From Candidatus Benthicola azotiphorus (GTDB lineage Bacteria > Gemmatimonadota > Gemmatimonadetes > Palauibacterales > Palauibacteraceae), in NCBI GenBank assembly GCA_947581745.1, contig CANPVW010000100.1:1-8785 (forward strand): 8,785 bases of DNA. The letters run 5' to 3'. The notes beneath the pieces are model-generated. The model was not told the DNA's origin and did not search any database. It worked only from the letters and a program-made list of their open reading frames with translations. Shown here piece after piece: positions 1-6,501 of this stretch (position 1 is its first letter; each line of letters starts with the position of its first letter). The position numbers were made by a program, and so were the translations under genes.

Positions 1-1209
1 CAGGCAGATGGAGTGGGCGATCTTGCGGCTCGTCCGCTTCGCCAGCACCGGGATCGCGAAGGCGACCACGGCGGCGACGCCGTTGTAGGCCGCGAAGGCC
101 ACGCCTACCCAGTTCGCGCCCTCGTTGTACAGCGCCGTCGTGGGATCGGAGGTCCCGTAGATGTGACTGGTCACGGCGGCCGTGGTGTAGATCCACATCG
201 CGAACAGGGCGAACCAGGAGAAGAACTGCACCCACGCGAGCTGCCGCATGGTGTGGGGCATGTCCTGGAAGTCGTTCAGGATCGTGACGAACCCGTTGTC
301 GCACCGTCCGCTCTTCTGCAGCAGGCCGCTGAGGATGAGGAGGGCGCCGACGAAGGCCACTCCCCCCGACAGGATCATCACCTGGTACAGGCCCCCCCGC
401 ATCAGCCAGAAGCTGAGGAGCGCGCCCACGACGAGCAGGATCCAGCCGAGGCGGATCTGCCGGGCGCCGTTCTCGGCGTACTCCGCCGCCGTCCGGAGCT
501 CGCGGGCGAACCCCTCGCGCTCCCGGTTCTCCTCGAAGGAAGCCATCTCCTCGGGCGAGTATTCCCTCGACCGGATCACCGTCCACAGCACCGCGACGAA
601 GAAGATCGCGGCGCCGAGGTAGAAGGAGAGGCGGACCGAGTCCGGGATCACGCCTTCCGGCGCCTCGTTGCTCACCCCGAACCACCCGGTGAGGAGCCAC
701 GGGAGCATCGAGGCGACGACGGCGCCGGTGCCGATGAAGAAGCTCTGCATCGCGAAGCCGGTCGTCCGCTGCTCGGATGGGAGGTTGTCTCCCACGAAGG
801 CGCGGAACGGCTCCATCGAGATGTTGATCGAGGCGTCCATGATCCACAGCATCCCGGCCGCCACCCACAGCGCCGGCGAGTTCGGCATCACGACGAGCGC
901 GAGCGAGGCGAGAATCGCACCGCCGAGGAAGTAGGGACGCCGGCGCCCCAGCCGGTTCCACGTGCGATCGCTGAGGTAGCCCACGATCGGCTGCACGAGG
1001 AGCCCGGTCACCGGAGCGGCGATCCACAGAATCGGGATGTTCTCGACGCTCGCACCGAGAGTCTCGAAGATCCGGCTCACGTTCGCGTTCTGGAGCGCGA
1101 ACCCGAACTGGATGCCGAGGAACCCGAAGCTCATGTTCCAGATCTCCCAGAACGAGAGCCGCGGCTTCGGGCGGGAGCTGACGGACGGATGGGCGGCGCT
1201 TGATTCCAT
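1..1209 (-). CDS. SLC45/GPH-like MFS sugar transporter, C-terminus cut by window edge
   Basis: Inner-membrane secondary transporter, probably a proton-coupled importer of maltose or short maltodextrins; the substrate is inferred from the neighbours. The frame is open from ATG at 1209 to the window edge, giving 403 residues without a stop. The N-terminus has the family's typical SFWEIWNMSFGFLGIQFGFA stretch (about residues 19-38). The MFS loop motif runs from Asp81 to Tyr93, DRTWNRLGRRRPY, matching the D-R-x5-G-R-R-R-P form of sucrose/SLC45 carriers. Residues 124-160 carry MDASINISMEPFRAF and QRTTGFAMQSFFIG, and residues 324-343 carry VQFFSWFALFAMWIYTT, all typical of bacterial members. Several hydrophobic segments flank a charged central loop (about residues 205-245). 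Perhaps 50-130 residues are missing. The start lies 28 bases after the malQ stop, and the only ribosome-site candidate, AAGG, sits 12 bases upstream of the ATG. Family is firm, substrate less so. Confidence 0.92.
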   Translation of the reverse strand, partial: MESSAAHPSVSSRPKPRLSFWEIWNMSFGFLGIQFGFALQNANVSRIFETLGASVENIPILWIAAPVTGLLVQPIVGYLSDRTWNRLGRRRPYFLGGAILASLALVVMPNSPALWVAAGMLWIMDASINISMEPFRAFVGDNLPSEQRTTGFAMQSFFIGTGAVVASMLPWLLTGWFGVSNEAPEGVIPDSVRLSFYLGAAIFFVAVLWTVIRSREYSPEEMASFEENREREGFARELRTAAEYAENGARQIRLGWILLVVGALLSFWLMRGGLYQVMILSGGVAFVGALLILSGLLQKSGRCDNGFVTILNDFQDMPHTMRQLAWVQFFSWFALFAMWIYTTAAVTSHIYGTSDPTTALYNEGANWVGVAFAAYNGVAAVVAFAIPVLAKRTSRKIAHSICL

Positions 1210-1237
1210 GGTGGACCGGTGCCTTGTCAGTGGGTTC

Positions 1238-3151
1238 TCACGCGGGATGCCGCGCCCGCTCCAACCGCCGGATCCTCTCCTCGACCGCCGGATCCGCGAG
1301 AGCCTCGTCGAGCAGCCTCGACATCGGCCGCTGCCAGTTCGGGCGCTCCGAGGAGCGCGTGCCCGGCAGGTTCACGCCCTCTTCCTCGAGCCACAGGTCC
1401 TCGAGCCACGCGACCACCAGCGGGCTGCCGGACTCTCCCAGCCAGTCGAGAAGCGCGGACAGGAACGGCCCGGGCTCGTCCGGGCGCTGTCCGAGGTGAT
1501 CCGCCAGTCTGCGGACCGCGGCCTCCCGCTCCCTGCGCACGCCTGGGGCGGCGGCGGATGCGAGGAGTCCGCAGCGAACCCGCTCGCCGATGTCCACGCC
1601 GGCCAGCCAGCCGGCGAAAGTGGGCGTGTCGTGCGTCCCGACCAGCGCCATGTCCGTTGCGGTGGGCGGGGACACGGCACCGTCCTCGGCGGCCTGGAAC
1701 TGCGCCAGGTACATCCCCCAGATCCGGTGCCGCGGCAGGGCGTCCCCGATCTCCGGAGGCACGGTGCCGAGGTTCTCTCCCACCACTTCGCAGCGGTTGC
1801 GGTTCGATTCCAGGGTCAGGATCGCGAACAGCTCCTCCGCCGGGTACGACACGTACGTGCCCTCGTCCTTGCCCATGCCTCGCGGGATCCAGTACAGGCG
1901 CGTCCAGGCCATGATGTGGTCCACGCGCAGCACTCCCGAGACGGCCGCCTGGTGGGCGATGCACGCCGCGAGGTACTGGTGGCCCTCCCGGCGCGAGGCG
2001 CCCGGCAGGACCGGGTGAAAGCCCCAGTCCTGGCCGCTCGGGAATCCCCCGTCCGGCGGGGCCCCGACCGACATGCCCTCCCCGAACAGCTGCTGCCTGG
2101 ACCACGGATCGTAGCCGTCCGGGTGGACGCCGACCGCCAGGTCGAGGCCGAGCCGGACCCCGTCCCGCTCCAGCCCGCTGCGCAGGTCCCGGAGCTGGCG
2201 GCGGGCCATCCACTGCGCCACGAGGTGGAAGCGCTCTTCGACTTCGTCGATGTGGTCCGGATCGGGACTGCCATCGCGCGCCGCCGCCGGCCAGTCGCGC
2301 CAGTTCCGGCCAAGACGGGCCTGGGCGCCGCGGAACCTGGCGTATCGGATCAGCTCGTCGTCCAGACCGGCCAGGTCGGGGGCCTGGAGTCCGGCCAGGG
2401 CGGACCGGACCTCCGCGTCCGCCCGGCGCACGTCGAGGCTCGAGGGAGCGTCCGCCGGCACGTGCGAATCGCCCAGGTCCAGGATCAGCTCGGACCAGAA
2501 CAGGCGGCTCACCGCCGAGTACGGACTGGGCTCGGGCGGTTCCTGGTTGAACGTGGGGAGCAGCGGGAGAACCATGACCAGGTCCCCGCCCCGCTCACCA
2601 ACCCAGCGCCCCACGAATTCCAGGTCTCGCAGGTCTCCGAACGCCCGGCTGCGGGCCGACCGCAGGGCCGCGAGCTGCGCGCCGATGCCCCAGCTCCGGC
2701 CCGCCCCGGGCCGCCGGTACGCCTGCGTCGGCGCGGCGATGATGCGGCACGTATCGACCCGGCCGGCCGCCTCGGCGGTGAGGCGGTGGTATCCGGGCGG
2801 CAGGGACGCGGCGGACCGGATCTCAGGGCCGCGGATCTCGAGCGGGAGGGCCGCGCCGTCCTCCAGCACGAGCTCGGCGTGGATCGGACCGGACGCGTCG
2901 ATCGTGACGGGGGTGAGGGTTCCGTCCCACGCGACGATGACGGGCGGAAGCAGAGCGGCCTCACGCTGCCCTGTCCGCGCCCGAAGCGCCCCGGCGGCGT
3001 CCGCCGGCCTCTCGACCGGCGCTCCCAGGGCCGCGCACACGCGAACGAGCGTATCCGGGGACACGACGACGGGCCTTCTCAGTCCGTCCGTGTAGCGGGT
3101 GTACACACCCATCGCCGTGGCCAGGGACTCGAGATCTCTCAGTTCATCCAT
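1238..3151 (-). CDS. malQ: 4-alpha-glucanotransferase (amylomaltase, GH77), E. coli MalQ type
   Basis: Cytoplasmic enzyme that transfers 4-alpha-glucanosyl units between maltodextrins, releasing glucose and building longer chains. It has 637 residues, longer than the roughly 500-residue Thermus type and close to E. coli MalQ. Residues 1-60 form the helical N-terminal extension typical of long MalQs (AMGVYTRYTDG then VSPDTLVRVCAALGAP). Residues 70-140 look like a beta domain, and the GH77 barrel starts near residue 152. Catalytic residues by family motif are nucleophile Asp411 in LRVDHIMAW, acid/base Glu459 in VVGENLGTVPPEI, and transition-state Asp508 in VGTHDTPTFAGW. SPYSAVSRLF (209-218) and GAPPDGGFPSGQDWG (363-377) are substrate-site motifs. 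Asn460 replaces the usual Asp in G-E-D-L-G. There is no signal peptide and no starch-binding module. ATG at 3151 has only a weak GGAAG close upstream. It lies 50 bases after the amylase gene. Confidence 0.95.
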   Translation of the reverse strand: MDELRDLESLATAMGVYTRYTDGLRRPVVVSPDTLVRVCAALGAPVERPADAAGALRARTGQREAALLPPVIVAWDGTLTPVTIDASGPIHAELVLEDGAALPLEIRGPEIRSAASLPPGYHRLTAEAAGRVDTCRIIAAPTQAYRRPGAGRSWGIGAQLAALRSARSRAFGDLRDLEFVGRWVGERGGDLVMVLPLLPTFNQEPPEPSPYSAVSRLFWSELILDLGDSHVPADAPSSLDVRRADAEVRSALAGLQAPDLAGLDDELIRYARFRGAQARLGRNWRDWPAAARDGSPDPDHIDEVEERFHLVAQWMARRQLRDLRSGLERDGVRLGLDLAVGVHPDGYDPWSRQQLFGEGMSVGAPPDGGFPSGQDWGFHPVLPGASRREGHQYLAACIAHQAAVSGVLRVDHIMAWTRLYWIPRGMGKDEGTYVSYPAEELFAILTLESNRNRCEVVGENLGTVPPEIGDALPRHRIWGMYLAQFQAAEDGAVSPPTATDMALVGTHDTPTFAGWLAGVDIGERVRCGLLASAAAPGVRREREAAVRRLADHLGQRPDEPGPFLSALLDWLGESGSPLVVAWLEDLWLEEEGVNLPGTRSSERPNWQRPMSRLLDEALADPAVEERIRRLERARHPA

Positions 3152-3178
3152 GCGCTTCCGGAGGGTCGTTCAAGGGAT

Positions 3179-3199
3179 CGGGCCGATTCCGCCGGCCCG
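3179..3199 (-). promoter_or_regulatory. Intercistronic hairpin after the amylase stop codon
   Basis: A perfect 7-bp inverted repeat, CGGGCCG and CGGCCCG in the transcript, with a 7-base spacer. A G-U pair can extend the stem to 8 bp with a 5-base loop. It begins two bases after the amylase TAA and ends 27 bases before the malQ ATG. No U-run follows, so it is not a typical intrinsic terminator. A role in protecting the upstream mRNA 3' end or lowering readthrough is inference. Confidence 0.5.
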
Positions 3200-3201
3200 G
3201 A

Positions 3202-4785
3202 TTATAGCCGCGCGTCCCGGTGGATGGCGACCGCCTCGCCCGGCTCCAGCTCGAGCCGCACCCGGCCGTCCGGATCGACGACGACTTCTCGCCCGGCGCA
3301 CGCGCCGCCGACCCTTCCTCCCGTCAACACGTCGCAGTACGTGCCGGGCGCCACCGGAGTCGCCACGTCCAGAGAGACCGGCTCGTCCAGGCTGAGAGCC
3401 ACGAACCCGCGGTCCCCTCGCGAAAACGCGATCGCCGCGTCGCCGTCGTCCCACCAGTCCTCGATCTCCGTACCGGCCGCGACGCGACGGAATCCGACCA
3501 TTCCGATGATCGAGGGATCGCGTTGCTCGCATACCCAGTCGCCGATCGTCGCGGTCTCGAGGCTCGACGCGCAGCTCACGTCATGCGTGTTTCCGGCGGC
3601 GTCGGATGGCGGCCCGACGGAGTTCCCGGCCGGGCAGGCGAAGGCGTAGCTGGACAGGATCTTCGGGTAGCCGTACGGCTGGGCGAGCATCCAGACGTTG
3701 GCGAGCCGGTAGGCATCGCCGTCGCGATACCCGAGACCGCACTGATGCTGCGTGTCGTGGTTCTGCAGGAACACGACCGCCTTGTCGGACGGGATCAGGC
3801 CCCACGCGGCCTCCGAGAATCGACTTCCCGGGTCGCCGTCCGGGTCGAGCTGGGACGGGTGCTCACCGTCGAGGCCGAGGAACTTGCTCCCGACGCCCGT
3901 GAAGGTGAACTCCGTGACGTCGGCGGCGCCGCCGGAGCCGTAGCCCACGCCGAAGAAGTCGGCCTCCGAGAGGGCTTCCCCGGCTCCGCCGCTGATCTCC
4001 AGAAAGACATAGGGTGGCGGGCGTCCGTCGGCGGCGAGCGTGACGTTGAGGCGGTCGATGATGTCGTCGAGCTCCGTCTGCTGGATGTGCTTGGCCGCAT
4101 CGATCCGGAACCCCGCCACTCCCAGGCGGGCCAGGTCCACCAGGTAGCCGGCGATCTTCTGCCGCACCGTTTCGCTGCCCGTGTCGAGGTCCGGAAGCGA
4201 GAACAGCTCGCAGTCCTGCACGTTGGCGGCGCTCTGGTAGTCGTACAGGGCGCACGGAACGTGAAAGTCCGAGGGCGCGTAGAGCCCCGGATACTCGTAC
4301 TTCGTGTACGCCGTGCCGTTGCTGCCGATGCCCGGGCTCGGATAGTTGGTCATATGGTTGATCACGGCGTCCACGATGACGTCGACCCCGACCGCGGCGC
4401 AGCGATCGACCATCGCGGCGAATTCGTCGCCCGAGCCCGATCGGCTTCGTTCGATGCTGTAGCTGACGGGCTGATAGCGCTCGCTCCAGTCGTGGCCCGG
4501 GACGATGCTGTGTTCCTGCGGGGGCGAGACCTGGACCGCCCGAAAGCCGGCCGGCCCCAGCAAGTTCTCGCATTCGGCCGCCACGTCGGTCCACTTCCAC
4601 TCGAACAGATGCACGAACACATCGCCCGCGGCAGCGTGGCCGCTCGGCCTGTACGTCGCGTCCAGGGGTGGCCGAATGGGCCGCAGCGGAGGGCCCGAGG
4701 GCCCGGACGGCTCATCTCCTCCGCCGCACGCCAGGAAAGCGAGGAGCAGGAGCGCCGGGGATACCCGGTGGCGGGACGCGTTCAC
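3202..4785 (-). CDS. Secreted lipoprotein alpha-amylase, chloride-dependent animal-type GH13
   Basis: Endo-acting alpha-1,4-glucan hydrolase, 527 residues. The start is GTG at 4785; an in-frame TGA lies six bases upstream and no other start precedes the signal. Residues 1-20 form a lipoprotein signal ending FLAC (lipid Cys20), then a Gly/Pro-rich linker to about residue 52. The GH13 barrel begins with VFVHLFEWKWTDVAAECENL. Catalytic residues are nucleophile Asp229 (GFRIDAAKH), acid/base Glu263 (VFLEIS) and Asp344 (FLQNHDTQ). Putative calcium ligands are Asn143, Gln190, Asp199 and His233; chloride ligands are Arg227, Asn342 and Lys375 (YGYPKILSSY). Cysteine pairs 72/129, 178/192, 405/419 and 484/496 match the animal/Pseudoalteromonas disulfides, and Cys349 and Cys384 are extra. 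TYCDVLTGGRVGGAC marks the C-terminal beta domain, which ends the protein; no starch-binding module follows. Bacterial GH13_32 amylases are the nearest alternative. It sits downstream of SusD, as surface glycan-binding or amylase lipoproteins do in Sus loci. Confidence 0.95.
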   Translation of the reverse strand: MNASRHRVSPALLLLAFLACGGGDEPSGPSGPPLRPIRPPLDATYRPSGHAAAGDVFVHLFEWKWTDVAAECENLLGPAGFRAVQVSPPQEHSIVPGHDWSERYQPVSYSIERSRSGSGDEFAAMVDRCAAVGVDVIVDAVINHMTNYPSPGIGSNGTAYTKYEYPGLYAPSDFHVPCALYDYQSAANVQDCELFSLPDLDTGSETVRQKIAGYLVDLARLGVAGFRIDAAKHIQQTELDDIIDRLNVTLAADGRPPPYVFLEISGGAGEALSEADFFGVGYGSGGAADVTEFTFTGVGSKFLGLDGEHPSQLDPDGDPGSRFSEAAWGLIPSDKAVVFLQNHDTQHQCGLGYRDGDAYRLANVWMLAQPYGYPKILSSYAFACPAGNSVGPPSDAAGNTHDVSCASSLETATIGDWVCEQRDPSIIGMVGFRRVAAGTEIEDWWDDGDAAIAFSRGDRGFVALSLDEPVSLDVATPVAPGTYCDVLTGGRVGGACAGREVVVDPDGRVRLELEPGEAVAIHRDARL

Positions 4786-4809
4786 GACTCACCCGTCCCG
4801 ATGATGCAG

Positions 4810-4843
4810 CTCAGCCCGGCCGCCATGGGGCGACCGGGCTGAG
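4810..4843 (-). promoter_or_regulatory. Strong 15-bp intercistronic RNA hairpin between susD and the amylase
   Basis: Arms CTCAGCCCGG and CCGGGCTGAG are perfect 10-bp complements. In the minus-strand transcript the stem continues through one G-U pair and four more pairs (CGCC with GGCG), closing on the four-base loop CCAU, 15 bp in all. The plus-strand version would have a C-A mismatch at the wobble position, so the full stem forms only in the sense mRNA. The RNA after it reads CUGCAUCAUCGG with no U-tract, so simple intrinsic termination is unlikely. It ends 24 bases before the amylase GTG. A role in protecting the susCD message or tuning downstream expression is inferred. Confidence 0.65.
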
Positions 4844-4851
4844 GCTGAAGG

Positions 4852-4884
4852 TGACCGGTCAACGGATTCCGGTACGCTGGAATC
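4852..4884 (-). repeat. Small inverted repeats just after the susD stop codon
   Basis: Two further dyads lie between susD and the strong hairpin. GATTCC (4879-4884, overlapping the stop codon) pairs with GGAATC (4865-4870) across an 8-base loop. The perfect 10-bp palindrome TGACCGGTCA covers 4852-4861. Each is short enough to arise by chance. Their placement in a gap already holding a strong hairpin makes an extended structured 3' end possible. The palindrome could also be an operator. Confidence 0.25.
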
Positions 4885-6463
4885 AGTAGCCCGGGTTCTG
4901 GGTCAGGTTCGGATTCGCGACGAGCTCGCTCGCCGGAATCGGATACAGGTTGCGCGTGTCGGGCGTCGACGAGCCCGCCTGCGAATTGCCCTTCCAGGCC
5001 CACAGGTAGTCACCGCCCGTGAACAGCCCGTAGCGGATCAGGTCGGTCCGGCGGTGCCCTTCCCACCACAGCTCGCGCGCCCGCTCGTCGAGCACGAACT
5101 GAAGCGTGAGGTCGCCCGCGGTGATGTTCCCGCTGGCGTCGCCATACGCCCTCTGTCTGAGCTGGTTGATGTAGCCCACGGCCGTCCCCATGTCACCGCC
5201 ACCACCCCGCAGGACGAGCTCCGCGTACATCAGGTACGCGTCCGCCAGACGGAAGATCGGGAAGTCGATGTCGGGGTGAGTCGCGTTCTGACCCACGGCG
5301 CCGAGGGAGGTGATGTTCTTGTACTTGGGCGCCCCCCAGCCGGCGGCGAAGTCCGAGATCGACGTGACCTCGAGGTTCTGTCCATCCGACCAGAAGATGG
5401 CCCGTGAATCGGGACTGTCAGCCGGGTTCGGGAACAGGGCCACGAACTTCGGATCGACGCGCAGACCCCACCAGCAGAAGTCCATCCCCCAGGCCACCGG
5501 GTCCATGCTGCCGCCGCAACCGGCGTGCGCGAGGAAAGTCGTGCCTCCCCACGTCTTGGTCTTTACCCCATCGTACGGGGTCACGAAGATGAACTCCGGG
5601 TTCTGCCCGTTGTCCGCCAGGAACATGTTCTGGTAAGACGGGCTGAGCGTATACGCGCCGGCTATGACCTGCGAGACTTCCGCCATGGCGTTCCCGTAGT
5701 CGGGCGCGCCCACGTAGACACCGGCGTTCATGTACAGCTTGGCGAGGAGCATCGACACCGCGCCCTGGTCGGCGCGTCCGTACTCGCCAGCGCCCGCCGG
5801 GGGCAGATCGCTCTTGACGTCGTTGAGCTCGTTCACGATGTACGAGTAGATCGCTGACCGAGTGCTCTGCTCGGGCGGCGTCGATCCGATCGGGAAGTCC
5901 TCGGTAACCAGCGGGATGTCACCGAACAGGTCGATCCCGTGCCAGTAGCTGAGGGCACGCAGGAACCGCGCTTCCGCACGGAACCCCGCGACCTCGCCCG
6001 CCAGGGACTCCTGGCCGCGCTCGGAGAGCTTGTCCGACGTCGTCTCCCGCAGGAACTCGTTCACCAGCGAGACCTGGTAGAAGATGCGGGAGTACATCAT
6101 CTGGACGAACTGGTTGGAGGACGCCCACAGCTGCGTGTGCAGCTCGGGGAGGCCGGCGTCGCCCCACGCGATCACCGCCTCGTCCGTCGGCAGCTCCTCG
6201 AGCTGCCACAGCTGACGCCCGTAGTGACTGAACCCCTCGTCGAGGCGCTCGAAGTCCCCATTGCCGTTCGGGCCGACCTGGCCGGTCACGGCGAGCCCTC
6301 CGTACAGCTTGGCCAGGAAGGCCTCGTACGAACCGGCGTCCGTGAACACCACGGCGTCGGTGGTGGAGCTCTTCGGCTCCGTGGTGATGTCGCACCCCGC
6401 GGCCACAAGGAGCAGGGCCGAGGCGATGCACAGTGTCGTGATCTTCTGGATTCGCATGGTCAT
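4883..6463 (-). CDS. susD: SusD/RagB-family surface glycan-binding lipoprotein
   Basis: Outer-membrane lipoprotein that caps the SusC channel and captures the glycan for import. It has 526 residues, a normal family length. The lipoprotein signal ends VAAGC (lipid Cys24), followed by DITTEP. The N-terminal SusD-like region carries AGFRAEARFLRALSYW and DLFGDIPLV (about 159-186), a TPR-type helical part. FRLADAYLMYAELVLR lies at 404-419 and DERARELWWEGHRRTDLIR at 459-477. The C-terminus NLYPIPASELVANPNLTQ then NPGY is the classic SusD/RagB ending. Aromatic residues at 305-333 (TKTWGG, DPVAWGMDFCWWG) could contribute to glycan binding. Two in-frame ATGs occur, at 6463 and 6457; either gives the same signal peptide, and neither has a strong Shine-Dalgarno. 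The start is 38 bases after the susC stop. Starch or maltodextrin as ligand comes from the neighbouring amylase and MalQ, not from the protein itself. Confidence 0.95.
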   Translation of the reverse strand: MTMRIQKITTLCIASALLLVAAGCDITTEPKSSTTDAVVFTDAGSYEAFLAKLYGGLAVTGQVGPNGNGDFERLDEGFSHYGRQLWQLEELPTDEAVIAWGDAGLPELHTQLWASSNQFVQMMYSRIFYQVSLVNEFLRETTSDKLSERGQESLAGEVAGFRAEARFLRALSYWHGIDLFGDIPLVTEDFPIGSTPPEQSTRSAIYSYIVNELNDVKSDLPPAGAGEYGRADQGAVSMLLAKLYMNAGVYVGAPDYGNAMAEVSQVIAGAYTLSPSYQNMFLADNGQNPEFIFVTPYDGVKTKTWGGTTFLAHAGCGGSMDPVAWGMDFCWWGLRVDPKFVALFPNPADSPDSRAIFWSDGQNLEVTSISDFAAGWGAPKYKNITSLGAVGQNATHPDIDFPIFRLADAYLMYAELVLRGGGGDMGTAVGYINQLRQRAYGDASGNITAGDLTLQFVLDERARELWWEGHRRTDLIRYGLFTGGDYLWAWKGNSQAGSSTPDTRNLYPIPASELVANPNLTQNPGY

Positions 6464-6501
6464 ATCCGTGGTTGCGTGTCCGTGTTCCTCGTTGCCCTGT
6501 A

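Noticed and set aside
13..1203. A 396-codon plus-strand frame opposite the MFS transporter
   Set aside because: The translation is His/Glu/Arg-rich with no membrane segments or motifs, whereas the minus-strand frame encodes a clear MFS protein.
1227..2213. A 328-codon minus-strand frame overlapping malQ
   Set aside because: It is an out-of-frame reading of malQ. The GH77 motifs lie only in the 1238-3151 frame.
1037..3649. An 870-codon open frame on the plus strand, opposite malQ and the amylase
   Set aside because: It crosses two well-supported minus-strand genes and an intergenic gap, its translation is an Arg/Pro/Gly-rich sequence without a recognisable domain, and GC-rich third positions readily create such antisense frames.
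3220..4842. A 540-codon plus-strand frame opposite the amylase
   Set aside because: It is the antisense shadow of the amylase, low in complexity, with no family motifs. The minus strand here carries full catalytic and ligand motifs.
4810..4843. Reading the strong hairpin as an intrinsic terminator splitting the locus into two operons
   Set aside because: No U-tract follows on the minus strand, and no promoter is recognisable between it and the amylase start 24 bases later. A partial terminator cannot be excluded without transcript data.
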